Part shown: piece by piece, positions 34,358 through 46,791 of the stretch | Layout of the letters: each line of letters begins with the position of its first letter | Numbering within the stretch: the stretch's first letter is position 1 | NCBI GenBank assembly: GCA_014905825.1 | Contig: JACGCN010000040.1 | Location: forward strand, 310,001 to 374,000 | Source of the DNA: Lyophyllum atratum | Lineage: Eukaryota; Basidiomycota; Agaricomycetes; Agaricales; Lyophyllaceae | DNA length: 64,000 bases | Direction of reading: 5' to 3' | Position numbers and translations under genes: made by a program | Notes under the pieces: model-generated | Seen by the model: only the letters and a program-made list of their open reading frames with translations | Databases searched by the model: none | Told to the model about the DNA's origin: nothing

Positions 34358-35607
34358 TCAGAGTTTCATCATCACCGCAGATCCATTTATAGATTCTGTG
34401 GGTGTCGCCGTCCCGGAATTAGGGACCGAAGATCCTGAGAGGCTAGGCGAGGGCAGGTCCGCAGAGGGGTCCATCATATATCCACGTAGGAACTTCAGCC
34501 ACTGGCGCTTCGAAGGCACAAAGTGACCTGAGAATCGGTATGGATAAGATGTCCGAACGCTGCGAACGGTGATACACACCTCCTTCATGCTCCTCGACCC
34601 GCTTATTAGACGACGTCTCAACAAGCTGCTTAGACCTCTCCTCATGCACGATTACATCGTTCTTGCCAATCACATGCAGCGTAGGGGTGGAATATTGACC
34701 ATCGAATAGCGGATCACAGAAGGGATCGCGAAGGCGGAACCCTGATACCGCAACGCAGAAATCACTGTTGACTGGTAAGATCTCAATTAACGATCACCAA
34801 GACGGGAGCACTGACAAGGGTGGATGTGGCGGTTGTCCATCGACCATAAATGGGGCGTAGAGATGAGGCTTCTCCAGCTTCGCGAAGATCATGATCGTGA
34901 GGATGATGGTCAGACCGCGAAGCATCAACGATAACCCACCAAGGCTGATATTATCGACGCAAACGCAGCACCTTGACTGAGAACACCGTGCACTGAGAAA
35001 CATCCATTGCTACCCTTCAAGCGGGAACGCACCTAAACCCGAACACTCCCTAAAAGCAACGAAATGAAACATCAGCGTCGTATCACAATACGTCGAACAG
35101 ACGCACATCAAATCTCCGAGTCTTCAGGATATCACGGACAGCTTCTATCGACTCTCTCAGTCCGTACGCAACGGTCTTGTCTGCGTTGACCTTCCACCAC
35201 GCCCTCGGTGTGAGGCTAGGGTCGACGTCCGCCTTCGCCGCTTCAGCGGCGCCAAACGAATCCAGACTGCTCTCAGTTGTTTGCGAAGTCGATCCAGGAA
35301 GGTCGGCGGGTTGTAGGATATGGGGGGCGTCCATGAACACTATAGGAAGCACGATCAGCTTCATTTCAAGTAGCATGAAGTCTATCGCGTACCAAGCTCC
35401 ACGCTATTCCCGCACTCTCTTCGAAGTGCTCCTAGCTAGAGGCTTGTCAGCTACTAGAATCCCAGACGAACTCAAAAGACTCACCCGCTTGCTAAAGATA
35501 GAGGCATTCTGGGAGTACCTGTCGAGCTTTTAGCAACAGAAGACGCTTTGAGCGAAATGCTGCCATTACCCATGCAGGACTAAGACAGTTCGTGCTGCAG
35601 CTGCCAT
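34358..35607 (-). CDS. FSH1: FSH1-family serine hydrolase (alpha/beta hydrolase)
   Basis: Nine exons give 272 aa: 35570-35607, 35485-35518, 35393-35435, 35107-35339, 35033-35049 (17 nt), 34940-34976, 34816-34877, 34580-34764, 34358-34527. Family text: RTVLVLHGYSQNASIFSKR, LGALRRECGNSVELVF, MDAPHILQPADLP, GVFGFSQGAAFASI, VAVSGFRLRDPFCDPLFDG, LHVIGKNDVIVHEERS, GGHFVPSKRQWLKFLRGY. The triad is S122 (GFSQG), D191 (KNDVIV) and H218 (GGHFVP). FSH1-3 are small esterases related to human OVCA2; the natural substrate is unclear. The catalytic Ser codon is split by an intron (AG|T). The Ser/Pro-rich C-terminal 40 residues go beyond the catalytic fold. Confidence 0.9.
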
Positions 35608-35984
35608 TTACGCTTTGAATCGCCGAAGAGTTATGAAGATAGCGTTGGCCTGCAACGTTCCTCCGGAATGCTCTATGTTAAGGAAGGGTCAAGGTAAAGT
35701 GTACGGGATTGGCTGAATGAACGACCATATGATATCGGCTAATGCCATTGCCGGGTGATGCATGATGGTAGAATCTAATCTAAATGTGCCTCTCCGTAAT
35801 TACTGTACCCAGCTTGCAAGGCCTCCCACACCCTTGTTCATTCATTGTTCTGACATAGGACAAGCATGGTCGAGACTAAGCGACGGCCTCTAGCCTTGAC
35901 AGCATATTATGTGTTGGTTCTTGGTATCTATGCTACAAAAATGCCGCTACAATGCAAAGTCGATCCGAAATCAGGGGTTTACCT
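35608..35984. other. Intergenic between FSH1 and the carrier gene
   Basis: Nothing recognised. Confidence 0.45.
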
Positions 35985-37214
35985 CTACTCCGAGTATTGG
36001 TTTTCTTCCCGTATAAGTGTGATCTTCTCCATGATCATGCTGACTCGCTCATAGACAGCGAAAACAATGGCCTGCCCAGGGGCTACACGCAGCACTCGTG
36101 GCGTAATTCCTTTGTAGAAGGACCGGAACCCTTCCGTCCTCCACATATCCTGAGCAATGGCGATTATCCTCTGAAATGCGGTTGTGCCTGGTACCGCTGT
36201 AGCCTTCTGAAGACCTACGAGACCGGACCTCAAGAATTAGGACAATCTCGACAGAAGGAACGAAGAGCACGAACGAGTTTTGATGGTGTCTATAGGCGCA
36301 TTGGAAAAGGGACCCATCGCTCCGGATATAAGGCCGATGATCATGTGTTGGTATGAGGGAAGCTCAGTCAGGCCTGGCTGAAAATGGTGTGCGAGTTTCT
36401 TGATCTCCTGGTAAGCCGTGAAATTTGCGCCTTTAAACGCTCAACATATCAGGAATTGTGAGATCGGATCGAAATACGTCTGCGTACCCTGGTTTGTCGC
36501 TTGCCGTAACGCAGTGAGGGAAACACCACGGTAAAGGGCTGAGAAGCCTTCCTCCCTAATGATCGTGTACACCGCATGTCCAGCATTTCGGTATCGCGGT
36601 GCCTCTAGGGGATCTGCCAAGGAGTGTTGCTGGGCTTGCAAACGAATCTTCACAACTTCCATTGGCGTCACGACGCAGACGGCTTCTGTCGTGCCCGCAC
36701 CCAATCCAGCTGCTCTGTGGCGTGAATAGACGTTCAGCCACGAGAAACATGGGGACGTACCGATGAAGATATTTCCAACACTTGTCTGTCCCGTCTTCGG
36801 ATCAGCTAGCCAACCCTTGTACGCCTCGAAACTGGCGAAACGGATGGCCATCTTCGGCACGATCCCGGATAATACAGCTCCAAGCCCTTTGTACAGTGCG
36901 AGAGGGGTTTCTCGTCTGACGATGTAGGCCGCTGTGGCGAAGAAGCCCCTAGCCTTCGTCTACAGAATATGTCAGTGGAGGATCGGCTTGCAACGATAGA
37001 GAACTGACTCCTGGATGTCGTCCAGACTTGGATAGCTGCATGCGCACTTTGATCGTGTCAAGAGGTTGGCATACTAGCTGTACGATCGGGTCGTCATCAA
37101 CTGAAATTCGAAACCGGTGGTGGTACTGCTCACCGCTTCGCAACCACCAGCGATGCCTCCAGCAGTAATATGTGTCGCAAACCCGACAGGCTTCTTCTTG
37201 TTACCGGATGGCAT
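35985..37214 (-). CDS. SFC1: Mitochondrial succinate/fumarate carrier
   Basis: Exons 37134-37214, 37009-37077, 36761-36959, 36488-36709, 36275-36430 and 35985-36214 give 318 aa. The three carrier repeats are visible by their PxDTIK/PMEVVK motifs: LVCQPLDTIKVRMQLSKSG, VVTPMEVVKIRLQAQQHS and SNAPIDTIKTRLQKATAV. ITAGGIAGGCEA, RFASFEAYKGWLADP and LRQATNQGANFTAYQ are typical of Sfc1/Acr1 rather than citrate or phosphate carriers. The protein exchanges cytosolic succinate for mitochondrial fumarate during growth on C2 compounds. The substrate call comes from sequence resemblance only. Confidence 0.9.
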
Positions 37215-37640
37215 GTTGTAGTGGGGTGCTCGTTCCGGAGGCCAGGGTGAAGTAGAGAATGCGGGGGGTGATTAAATGGTCTATGACTACATAGGAGGAG
37301 CGATTTTAAATTGCATGTGAATGCGGTATTCGATCTGGAACATACCCGTGTCAAATTCAGACGACCTGTGCCAGCGTCAGCCTCCGTTCCGTGTCTTCCT
37401 CGGCATCACTCGTGCGGAGACCCGCAGTACCTCCACTGTCCGACAGGCTTTCATGATTCTGCGGGGAGGCGGGAGAAGATGGATGAGCCGTGGCCGAGCG
37501 GAGTTTGGTTGTGTTGAAGCGATCTTTGAAGATAACAAGGTGAGATAAGCCCTGGAAGCACATAGAACAATACAAAAATTGCCAATTTCAATTAATGAGA
37601 TTCTCTTTGATCTTGTCCCTCTCCTCCTCCACCGACAGCC
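37215..37640. other. Divergent promoter region
   Basis: Shared upstream region of the carrier gene and the homeodomain-like gene. No further features seen. Confidence 0.45.
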
Positions 37641-38899
37641 ATGTTCGCCGGTCCTTCAAACCCTCCTCCAGGCCCCGCAAAACGCCGTTACAGACTCCCG
37701 AATGCCGGTATCGCCGTCTTGGAAGGTATTGTTGATCAATCACAACTCATCACAAATCGTGGCGCTTACGACCGTCCCTTAGCTTTTGTGAATGAAACCA
37801 ATAATTACGAACCTTCGCCACAGGAGCGTCAACTCCTCTTGCACCAGATTCAAGTAAGTAATACCCCGCCCCTTGGTCCCAGCACGATTCTCACAAGAAA
37901 AAAAGGCAATCCCTGGATGCGAAACATACCTTCCTGCTTCCCTCCATGCCTGGTTCAAACGTCGACGAGTACCCCTACCCAGCGAAAGCGCACCGAAACC
38001 CGACCGCAGGCGAAAGAGCGCCAAAGTACCGCCGAATTCACCTTGTGAGCCAAACCACTCACACCTCGAGTGGCACAATTAAAACACCACCCTGGCAGAT
38101 CCAAGCTTAACAAGATATGCTATCGAACACCTCACAACACTCTCACGCGCGCAACCGTCTCCTCCGCCGGGTGTCATCCAGACATGGGCAGAATTGCTTC
38201 ACGCAGGCGTGGAGGATATCAAGATGTGGCTCTTTGACCAGCAGCAACTGGACGCGACGCGACCCCGATCCCCTGTTTACCACCTGCCGACGCCCGTTTC
38301 AACATCACCAGAGCCTCAGTCCGATTATCATTGGGGCGCCGCCCCGTCTCATCCGTACAAAACCGATCCTTTGCATTCTCCAGTCATCCCGTCTTCACTT
38401 CCGCCAGCATTTTACTCGACCTCCGTTCATGTACGTTCTTCACATTCATGTTCTTCGTTTCTCACACTCGGACGGCCGTACTATTAGAATCAAGAACTAG
38501 GTCTCCTCTCACCGTTGCAGTTGCTGGAAGCCATAGCAGAAGCCTCGACAACCGCTAAAAATCCCACATCACTTCCATCCTCAAAGGAGGAATTTGAAGC
38601 GATGTTCGCACCTTACGAAACCCGGATACGATCCATTACAGAAAGGAATCTGGAGTATCTGCAGGAACTACCACGATGTGCGTCATATCATTTTTTGTTA
38701 TATCGGGTAGCATCTAACCAGCATACATACCAGAATCACCTCATTTTCTTGTTATCACTTGCATTCCTGCTCTCCTGCTAAACCTACCCTATGTGCTCTG
38801 ATAAATTATTCAGTTTCCCTCCGTACCCTCTTTGCAACATTCTCCACCATGTCTATCCATATACCCTCCACACATCGCATTATAAGTTTAATACTGTAA
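37641..38899 (+). CDS. Divergent homeodomain-like protein
   Basis: Exons 37641-37853, 37906-38044, 38099-38430, 38521-38677 and probably 38814-38899 (about 308 aa). The first helix-turn-helix segment reads ERQLLLHQIQAIPGCETYLP then ASLHAWFKRRRVP, where WFKRRR aligns with the WFxNRR signature of homeodomain helix 3. It is preceded by a basic Pro-rich start and followed by a basic DRRRKSAK. A second, weaker copy may follow (LTRYAIEHLTTLSRAQPSPP, GVIQTWAELLHAGVEDIKMW). The rest is Pro/Ser-rich, then a charged helical tail (KEEFEAMFAPYETRIRSITE). Probably a DNA-binding regulator, but the Asn of WFxN is replaced by Lys. The last exon is uncertain; without that intron the frame ends at 38781. Confidence 0.6.
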
Positions 38900-38963
38900 A
38901 ATATGTACAAAACGTCCAAGTAAATAACAACAGATGAATCACGAAATACGGCCTCTATATCAA

Positions 38964-41900
38964 TTACAAACGCCACTCCCGGAAAAACTCGTAGTCCCTT
39001 TGAACCACAGCAATCATATACTCGGCGACGGAACCCCCCTCCTCAACGTCCTCTTCAAGCTCATACCCATCATCCGGCACCGCTTCTCCAGCACTCGGTA
39101 GTGGAGGAGTGTCAGCCTCTTGGGGGCCCTCTCCAGTCCGTGAACTCACCACCGGCTCACCCATGTCCCCCGCAAAGTCCGCCTCATCTGCACCCTGCAT
39201 CACAACTTCCTCCGTCGCCGCAACAGCAGCCGCATGCACGTCTTCCCTATCCTCAAACTCCTCCAGGGCCTTCGACAAAGCGCTTTCATCATTAAACAAC
39301 GACCGCCAGTCAAACTCGCCCTTCTGTATGACAAGCTCATCGAGCGACCGCTTCTGATTCGCTTTTCGAAGGAGAGCCTCTTCGACAGTGTGCTGCGACA
39401 CGAAGCGGTATATATGCACGTCGCGAATTTGGCCGATTCGGTGTGCCCTGCGAGGTGCCTGCTATCAATATCGAGATAGGGATCCGGAAAAGGTGGGCAC
39501 GTACCTATCTTCACATTGCCTGTCCATCTGCGGGTTGAAGTCACTGTCGTAGAACACCACCGTGTCTGCCCCTGTAAGGCTGTGCAAAACGGTCAGTCTT
39601 TATTGATACCGAATATTACGGGAGACTATCTCACTTGATACCGACACCACCTGACCTCGAAGACGCAATGAAGCAAAAAATTCGCGGATCAGCGTTAAAG
39701 CGTTCAGTAATATATTGCCGATCTTCGATTTTGGTCGCACCATCGAGTCGAAGGTAGAGGTATCCATGGAAGCTGAGGAAGATCTCCAAGATGTCGAGAA
39801 TCTTCGTCATCTGTGTGAAGATAAGCACCCGATGGCCTCCTGCTTTCTTCTCCCGGAGCAGCCGCGTGAGTTCCTGCAGCTTGCCGCAGTCATATTGCAG
39901 CAGGGAGGGGTCTGGGAACGCTATCTGTAGCTTGACGCTCGCCTTGTGCAGGACGTTGTCGAAAGTCACCGGTTGATCGAGCAAGGGTGCCTCACGTCCA
40001 GAAAACGTGATACGCGGCAAGTCTAGCGCGACGACGGCGGGCGTCAGGAAGGCAAATCTATCGACGACGCTTGCCATTTCTTCGGCGCGTGTCTCGTAAG
40101 ACTTGACCATAGCGTTGACGACTGACACGGCTTCCCAATTCGGACGGCGGCTGTTGAAGGACGAGACGGGCATGATTGGCTCATGGAAACGAGAGGCCAG
40201 AGCAAGGAGCTCGGAGCTGTATATTGGACGGGCGCTGCAACGGAGGCGATTGAGATATCCTATGTGTGACCAGCGAGCGATCGTGCTTGCGCGCTGCAAG
40301 TATGCTGAATACTTCCGGAAGCCGTCGATAGTTCGAGTATCCTTGGGAGGCGGTTCGCCTGGGCTTTCTGAGACGAAAGGGAGAAGTGGAGTAGCGTCCA
40401 ACCGGCGAGTTTCAAGCGCAGTTATGAATGGTTGGTCTTGGTTGTCGATGAAACGCAGTCCAAGGGAACCGAGGTTAACGTCGTCCTCTGCACCTTCTAT
40501 CAACCGCTTTCGAAGGAGGAGCTCCTTAATCTCGAAATCGGCTACTGCTGATCTTTCCATGGCAAATGAAGTTACGATTGGCCGCACTTCGAATAGATCT
40601 GGATGGTTGCAGACTTTTCGGAGTTGCATCAGGATATTAGCGATCTTTTGATAGACTCCAGACTGCAGAGCGTCGCGGGTATGCGCACGAGACATGAACT
40701 CGTCATAGAGGAATCGCTGGCGTTTTGATAGCGGGCAGAGGACGAGGTGCTCGTACTTGCTCGGTAGCTCTTTCTCGACATCACGCTTTAACCGGCGAAG
40801 AAGGTAAGGTCGTAACACGGTATGCAACTTCGACACGCGCTGCATCGTATCGTCGTCAAGGGCATTTCCCATCTCGATGGCCTTCTCCAGAGGATCTAGA
40901 AAGGACATGTTAGAAATGTAAGGAGGCTAAGCTGAATCGCAGCTTACTGGAAAACCAGTCGCCAAAATCTTTCAACGAAGCAAAATTGGCGCCAGACATC
41001 AGAAATTGCAACAACGCCCACAACTCCGTGAGATTGTTCTGCAAGGGCGTTCCGGTCAAGAGGAGACGTCTGAAGGAGCGGAACATGAGGAGAATGTTCC
41101 AACGTTGGGATTTGAAGTTCTTGATCATGTGTGCTTCGTCGAGGATCATGTAGTACCAAGCTTTCCGTTTGAAAATATGCGCATCCCGACTGGCCAGAGT
41201 GTACGATGTGATGCAAACATTGAAGTGATGCCTATCGTTCCAGCCTTGCCGAAGCTCCTTCCGTCGTTTGGTGCTTCCATGGTAGCTGAGAACCTTGAAA
41301 CCTGGAAGAAACTTTTTGAACTCCATCTCCCAGTTTAGCAACACGCTGGTGGGTACGACCTATGCAGTGCGGTTGAGAATCAAGCTAGGAGTAAAACAAA
41401 ATAGGCTTACGATCAGGTGTGGACCCCATATGCCCCGGTCACAAGCAAGGTGAGCCAGCAAAGCAATAGTTTGAATGGTTTTTCTACGTTGTCATATATT
41501 TGAGCATTCATCTTAACGAAATTCGGAAGAAAGCACAAACCCTAATCCCATTTCGTCTGCAAGAATGCCATTTAGGTTATTCGTGTGAAGGCTGGCCAGC
41601 CACTCCAGTCCAGATTGCTGATAAGGTCGAAGAACCCCTCGTAGTAAAAGCGGAGGAACAACCTTCGCATCAGGCACCCACTCAACGGGTGCCACAGCGA
41701 AGGGCTTGAGGTAAGCAGGAACAGCTATTTCATCCTGGTGTGCCTCAAATACCGAAGGAGTTTTGGCGCCAGCGTCTTGGCCTGAATCGCTCTCCATGTC
41801 TGATGCCCCTTCAGTAAGTGTCTGATGACCAACCCCCGGACCCTCCTCTTCCTGGCGTGGCGGAGTCGATGACGACCGAGTATCTGAGTTGAGTGAATAT

Positions 41901-44664
41901 AGATTGGAAGGAACTGAGTCGGCTTCAGGGGATTTTCCGCCTGAGGAAAGCGTTGGCCTGCCCACATCAAGTTGACTGATGGATGCAAAAGAGGGTGAGT
42001 GGAGAGGGGAAGAATGAGAGTCATGATATAAATTAATAGGAGGGTCGGAAGCTGGAGGCGTTGAAGGGGGGCATGGTTCTGGAGTATCCTCTTCTAGGTT
42101 GGCCTCCGAGGGGCCTTCTTGGTCGGATGAGGCATAATCGTCGACCAATTGTGGAAGCGATTGGTAAGATGGGGATGAGGTTTGGAGGGGCGGGGTCTGC
42201 CATTCTAGTGAGGCGCTTTGGGAATCTGCCTCAGAAGCGGGGGTACAAGATAATGGCGAGCCTAGCTTGATTGGAGTTTCGGAGATTACATTGTTTGGCT
42301 GGGCCATTGCGGCCTCCGAATGGAGGGGGGATGGGCGTTGGGGGCGCTGGGGAGGGCTGGAGGGTGCAGCATTGATAAATTCATCGACTGCGAATATGGA
42401 TGACCCGTCGGACTGGTCACCCTCATCCGGAAGATGGCGGTCCACGGACAGCTGAGAGGTTTCAGTCTCAGGGAGGTCCTCGGACGTGCTTGGATGAACA
42501 CTGGCGTGCGCCTGAGGTACGTCTAGACTGTCGAGTAGCATATGGGTATTGGTGTCGTCTTCTACGTCGCTTGGGATATCCGCGTCCAGATGTGAAGGAC
42601 TTCTGGCTTGATCTGTTTCCTCTGTTTGCGTCCCGTCGAGGCCTTCCTTCCCTTCATCATCCATTCCCTCATCGCCAGCGCCATCATCGGAGTCCTCGTC
42701 ATCAGCTGCATCGACACTTTCCCCCTCATCTTCATCCTCCTCATCCTCGGAACCCCAACCTTGATACGTTAGAGACATACTACTCGACCGGCTGCGAGAG
42801 ATTTCGCCGCGCGTCAGATCCCCTTGCTGGGTTTCCAGAAGCTGGCCGCTCTGATCCAAGATGGCGTCTAGATGATCACGACCACGCTGAACTTCCTCAG
42901 CTTCAAGTTTCTGCCGCTCCTGCTCCCGGATATACTACGGAAGGGTCCCTCAGTCAGCAAAAAACACTTTAGAGTAGAGGTGATGACTTACGAAAACAGC
43001 CTTCTTCCATTCATCTGTGACCATCCGGATCGTCGCTTTGGCCAAACCTCTCAACCTGCGCTCTTCCAGTAACCTAAGTTTCTCCTTCTTTGATTCTTGT
43101 CCATCCCAATACGCCCGGACTGACTTGGCGATTTGGCCAGCTATGTGTGGGCCTGATGTCTGCCTTGCCCAAAGTTGACCAAGGCGACAGGCATCCTCGA
43201 TAACGTGGTCCCAACGATCCTTTGCAATTCGTTGAGGTGTAATATATGACTTGCTCCCAAAATCAAAGTCGATAGGCAGGTCGGAGTCTGGAGGCTCATA
43301 GCCTTTCTTCCTACTTCGCTCTGCGCGCTCGAAAATTATCGCATCAGTCTGCACCTGGCGTTGTAGCGTGCTTTCGTCAACGTCCTGGTCATTGAGAGTG
43401 ATGTAGGAAGACAGGAAAGCGTTGACAGAGGAATTATACTGGGCGGGGGGAGGTCGTTGCCGAGGGTTGGTTATGGGAGGCGGAGGCCTACGAATGATAA
43501 GCTTTACCCGCTTGACGTTGAATTTAGGGGCGGCTGGGGGTGCGGATATGGTGATAGGCTTAGCTTCCTTTACGTTCTGTCGTTGTGAGAAAGGTGGAGC
43601 GGCGGACTAGATAAGATGATAAATATATTATTGGAAAAATGGCGAAAAAAGGGATATAAGACTGACCTGAGTGGTATGATGATCACATTCGTGAGGATCT
43701 ATGAGCGGCACATCAGGTGCAGATATAGGCCCCTTCAGCCTGCCACTTCTTCTGCTCACAGAAGGAACAGATTCTCCAACGCCATTAGATGTCAACTTCC
43801 GCCTTTTTGCTGGAGGCGAGGTCTTCCGGACGTCCTCGTCATTCGCCTTGCGAGAATTTCGGTGGACCAGAACGGCAGAAATAGATTCTCCTAGAGCATC
43901 CCCTGGTTGCTCGTCATTAAACACGCTGACGCCGCGGCTCTCAAGTACGTGATCAACAGCGTGTGCTTTGCCCTTCACTTGGGTAGCTTCCGAACGATCT
44001 GCGGTCGCAGTGGTCGTCTTGATCTTGACGCGTTTCTTAAGAGAAGGTGCAGATATTGGTAAAGGCGCGGAAATAGATGCAGCTTTCAGTGATTGCACTT
44101 GTTGCGTACGGCTACGTCTAGTCGGGCGCGAGGAACCGGGGACTGCCTTCTCGACCAAGTCGAACTTTGCCTTGTACTAGCAGGGGATAAGTTAAGGAAG
44201 GAACGTTGTTGAACTATGAAGTTACGTACATTTTGAAAAACTTGGGTAGTATCGGATTTGGCTTCCTAGCATCAGTTGCCATTTCAGTGTTTATATCACT
44301 AGGGAACGTTGAAATAGACTTACGCTTGGGTCGTAGCCTAGCATCATGATGAAATTCTCCATATGGAACAGTTCTCTGACCTACAACCATACGTGAGCTA
44401 CGAGCAGGTAAATCAGAAATGTACGAGACATACCAGATCGTCATGACTATCCAACACTGTTTCCAACCGTCCTTGCTTCTCTGCAATGAGATTCGCCCTC
44501 TCAGCTTCCAACATCCCCTCTGTGACCACTGTGCTCTTCTTTGGACCCTTTTGCCTCGACTTTGCTTGCGCCTTCCCATACCTGCTGCCCCCCACACCTC
44601 CATTCTCAGGTAACCGCACCCGTGCCTCCTGTTCCCGACTACCCCTTATCCCATTCGCTGGCAT
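38964..44664 (-). CDS. SWR1: Swr1-type chromatin-remodelling ATPase
   Basis: Eleven exons give 1715 aa: 44434-44664, 44324-44380, 44230-44265, 43667-44176, 42992-43606, 41541-42934, 41411-41483, 40948-41359, 39635-40895, 39505-39579, 38964-39447. Order of domains: basic N-terminus, HSA domain ([36 protein letters not shown]), a long acidic low-complexity region, then the split Snf2 ATPase with [56 protein letters not shown], a long insertion, [20 protein letters not shown] and [20 protein letters not shown]. These segments match Swr1 better than Ino80. Swr1 exchanges H2A-H2B for H2A.Z-H2B in nucleosomes. The acidic region may help bind H2A.Z dimers. It ends 65 bp from the convergent homeodomain-like gene. 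Confidence 0.95.
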
Positions 44665-45305
44665 CCAAACACTTCCAAACCGCCCACTCCAGGTTCCAGG
44701 AGACCCTACGCGACGCCAGTCGAGTCTAGTAACTCAAACTGGGAAAAACAAAGCCCAACTGACTCAATCTCGGCAGATCCGGGATGGTTCGACGTGGTTC
44801 TTTGACACAGCGGCAGCCAGTTGCGCTCTCAAGACGATGGAAAGGGAGTTGGAGAGTGGTCGAAATGTACACCCCCGTGGTTGGAGAGGAACGTTGGTTT
44901 TGACGGCATTATTTTTTGGGTGTGATGTATTTGTTTGGATGACAAACAGTCTTGCATTCAGTTCCTCCTGAAAGCCAACACACAGGGGCATCGAAACGCC
45001 GCACGATTTCATAGCATAAACTAACTAATTTAGAACCCATATAGCTCGACGATAACCAGCTCGCAGGAATGCACCTAGGGTATACTTTTCTAGGTATAAA
45101 GAAGGACCGTGGAACAAAAGTAGTGATAACAAGGGGGGAAAATCCAGCGTACATACATCCAGAGGTCATTCAGTCGTGGGTGTCGTACAAATTTCTGTTG
45201 AAATACAAAGGTGCAACGGTGTCGCTTGACACTACGCATGTCGTGATATCAGCTAGGTAGCTGGAGTGATTTTGGAGTAGAAGGGCCCAAATGAAGATGT
45301 TCGCG
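44665..45305. other. Intergenic between SWR1 and PKA genes
   Basis: SWR1 promoter and PKA 3' UTR. Short ORFs only. Confidence 0.45.
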
Positions 45306-46791
45306 TCATGACATGTCGCCTGCATAGTCAAAATCAGGAAAGGCTGAGCCAAAAGGGTCCGGTCCTGGTTGGCCATATTGCGCCGCTGCATTATCTTCAG
45401 GGTATTGGTCAAAACTGCTGTATGATTAGTGTGCAGAAAGAGACAAGAGGATCACTTGGAACTCACGCGCTAGCGTCCCCTTCACCACTAATCTTCGGAA
45501 GGTATGGCGCAGTAATTTCTCGCGCAGCGAGTTTATCCCAATCTACCTCTTTGAACCATGGGTGGGCAAACACATCACCAGCCCCATTTCGCATATTACC
45601 AAACCGCTTCGAGGGGTCGCTTTCCATGAGCTTCAATATCAAATCCGTGGCAAGGCCATTGAACGCAGGCCATTTGATAAACCCGGGTCCTCGAATAATC
45701 CTTTCGTATAGTAGAACAGGGTTCGGGTCCGGATGGTGATAAGGCGGAAGTCCGGAAAGCATCTCAAAGATCAGAACACCAAGCGCATACCAGTCAACAC
45801 TCTTGTTATAACGTTGTTGACTAATGACCTGCAAATTTTGACGTTTTGCCGAGATTAGCAGGTTAAATGGGTGAAAGATTAGATCGTCACCTCAGGAGCG
45901 AGATAGTCAGGAGTGCCGCACAGCGTCCATGTTGTTAAGGTACATGTCTTTGCGAAGCCGAAATCGGCGACTTTAATATGCCCGTCTTGATTGAGAAGAA
46001 TATTTTCCGGCTTCAGGTCTCGGTAGATGATGTCGAGAGTATGTAAGTGGTTCAAGGCTAATGCGACCTCCGCGGCGTAGAATTTAGCAACAGGGTCAGG
46101 GAATCTCTGTGGGGATGACGTCTGTACAACGGATGCATGGGCGAGCTGTATACTCACGTTAGATCTTCGTAGGAGAGTGAAGAGTTCGCCGCCAGGAACG
46201 AAGTCCATGACCATGTAGAGATTCGTTGAGTCCTGGAAGCTGCCCCAAAGGTTGATGATGAAAGGGTGCTGCACGGCTTCAAGCATGTGCTGCTCATTGT
46301 TCGTGTGTTCCACTTGTTTCGTCTTGACCACTTTCTCCTTGTTAAGCACCTTGATTGCGTAGAATCGCAAGTTGTGTTTGCTTCGCACTGCGTGACAATC
46401 GAAACTGAATTATCAACGGAAGCAAATACAAAGAAAACTTACCTAGATGGACCCTTCCAAAGCTTCCCGTCCCGAGTGTCCTCTGTACAATGAAGTCGGA
46501 TAATCGATATGTACCCTTTGGCCGTTTGATGACCCGCTGAACTACCGGCTTTGCTTCCTGCACACCTTCCATACTGCCCTCCTCCTTGCCACTCCAAGCA
46601 CTGACAGAAGTCCCAGCGGTGGATGTTGACGCTCGATAGTCAGACTGCGATGTAATAGAGCTCGAGCTGTAATGTGATGACACTGGTGTGGGGGGTAATC
46701 GCTTCCCATGGTCCTCCTCTTCGATCGTCTTGTGGTGGAGACCGCCTAGATGCGACCCAAATTTTCCTGCCATTCGTTTGATCGATATCAT
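45306..46791 (-). CDS. cAMP-dependent protein kinase catalytic subunit
   Basis: Exons 46443-46791, 46158-46387, 45891-46106, 45467-45828 and 45306-45414 give 421 aa. AGC-kinase text: [20 protein letters not shown] (glycine loop), [20 protein letters not shown] (VAIK), [41 protein letters not shown] (activation-loop Thr then APE), [37 protein letters not shown]. The C-terminal tail ends near [15 protein letters not shown], the PKA-type hydrophobic motif region (FxDF). The ~115-residue Ser/Thr-rich N-terminal extension is usual in fungal PKA. The last acceptor is a CAGCAG tandem (exon could start at 45414 or 45417). Confidence 0.95.

Noticed and set aside
15384..38899. Mating-type A (HD) locus
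   Set aside because: Two homeodomain-related genes occur, but 20 kb apart and not a divergent HD1/HD2 pair, and no MIP gene is nearby.
43422..44180. Plus-strand ORFs over the SWR1 N-terminus
   Set aside because: Shadows of SWR1 exons 4 and 5; no splice or domain support.
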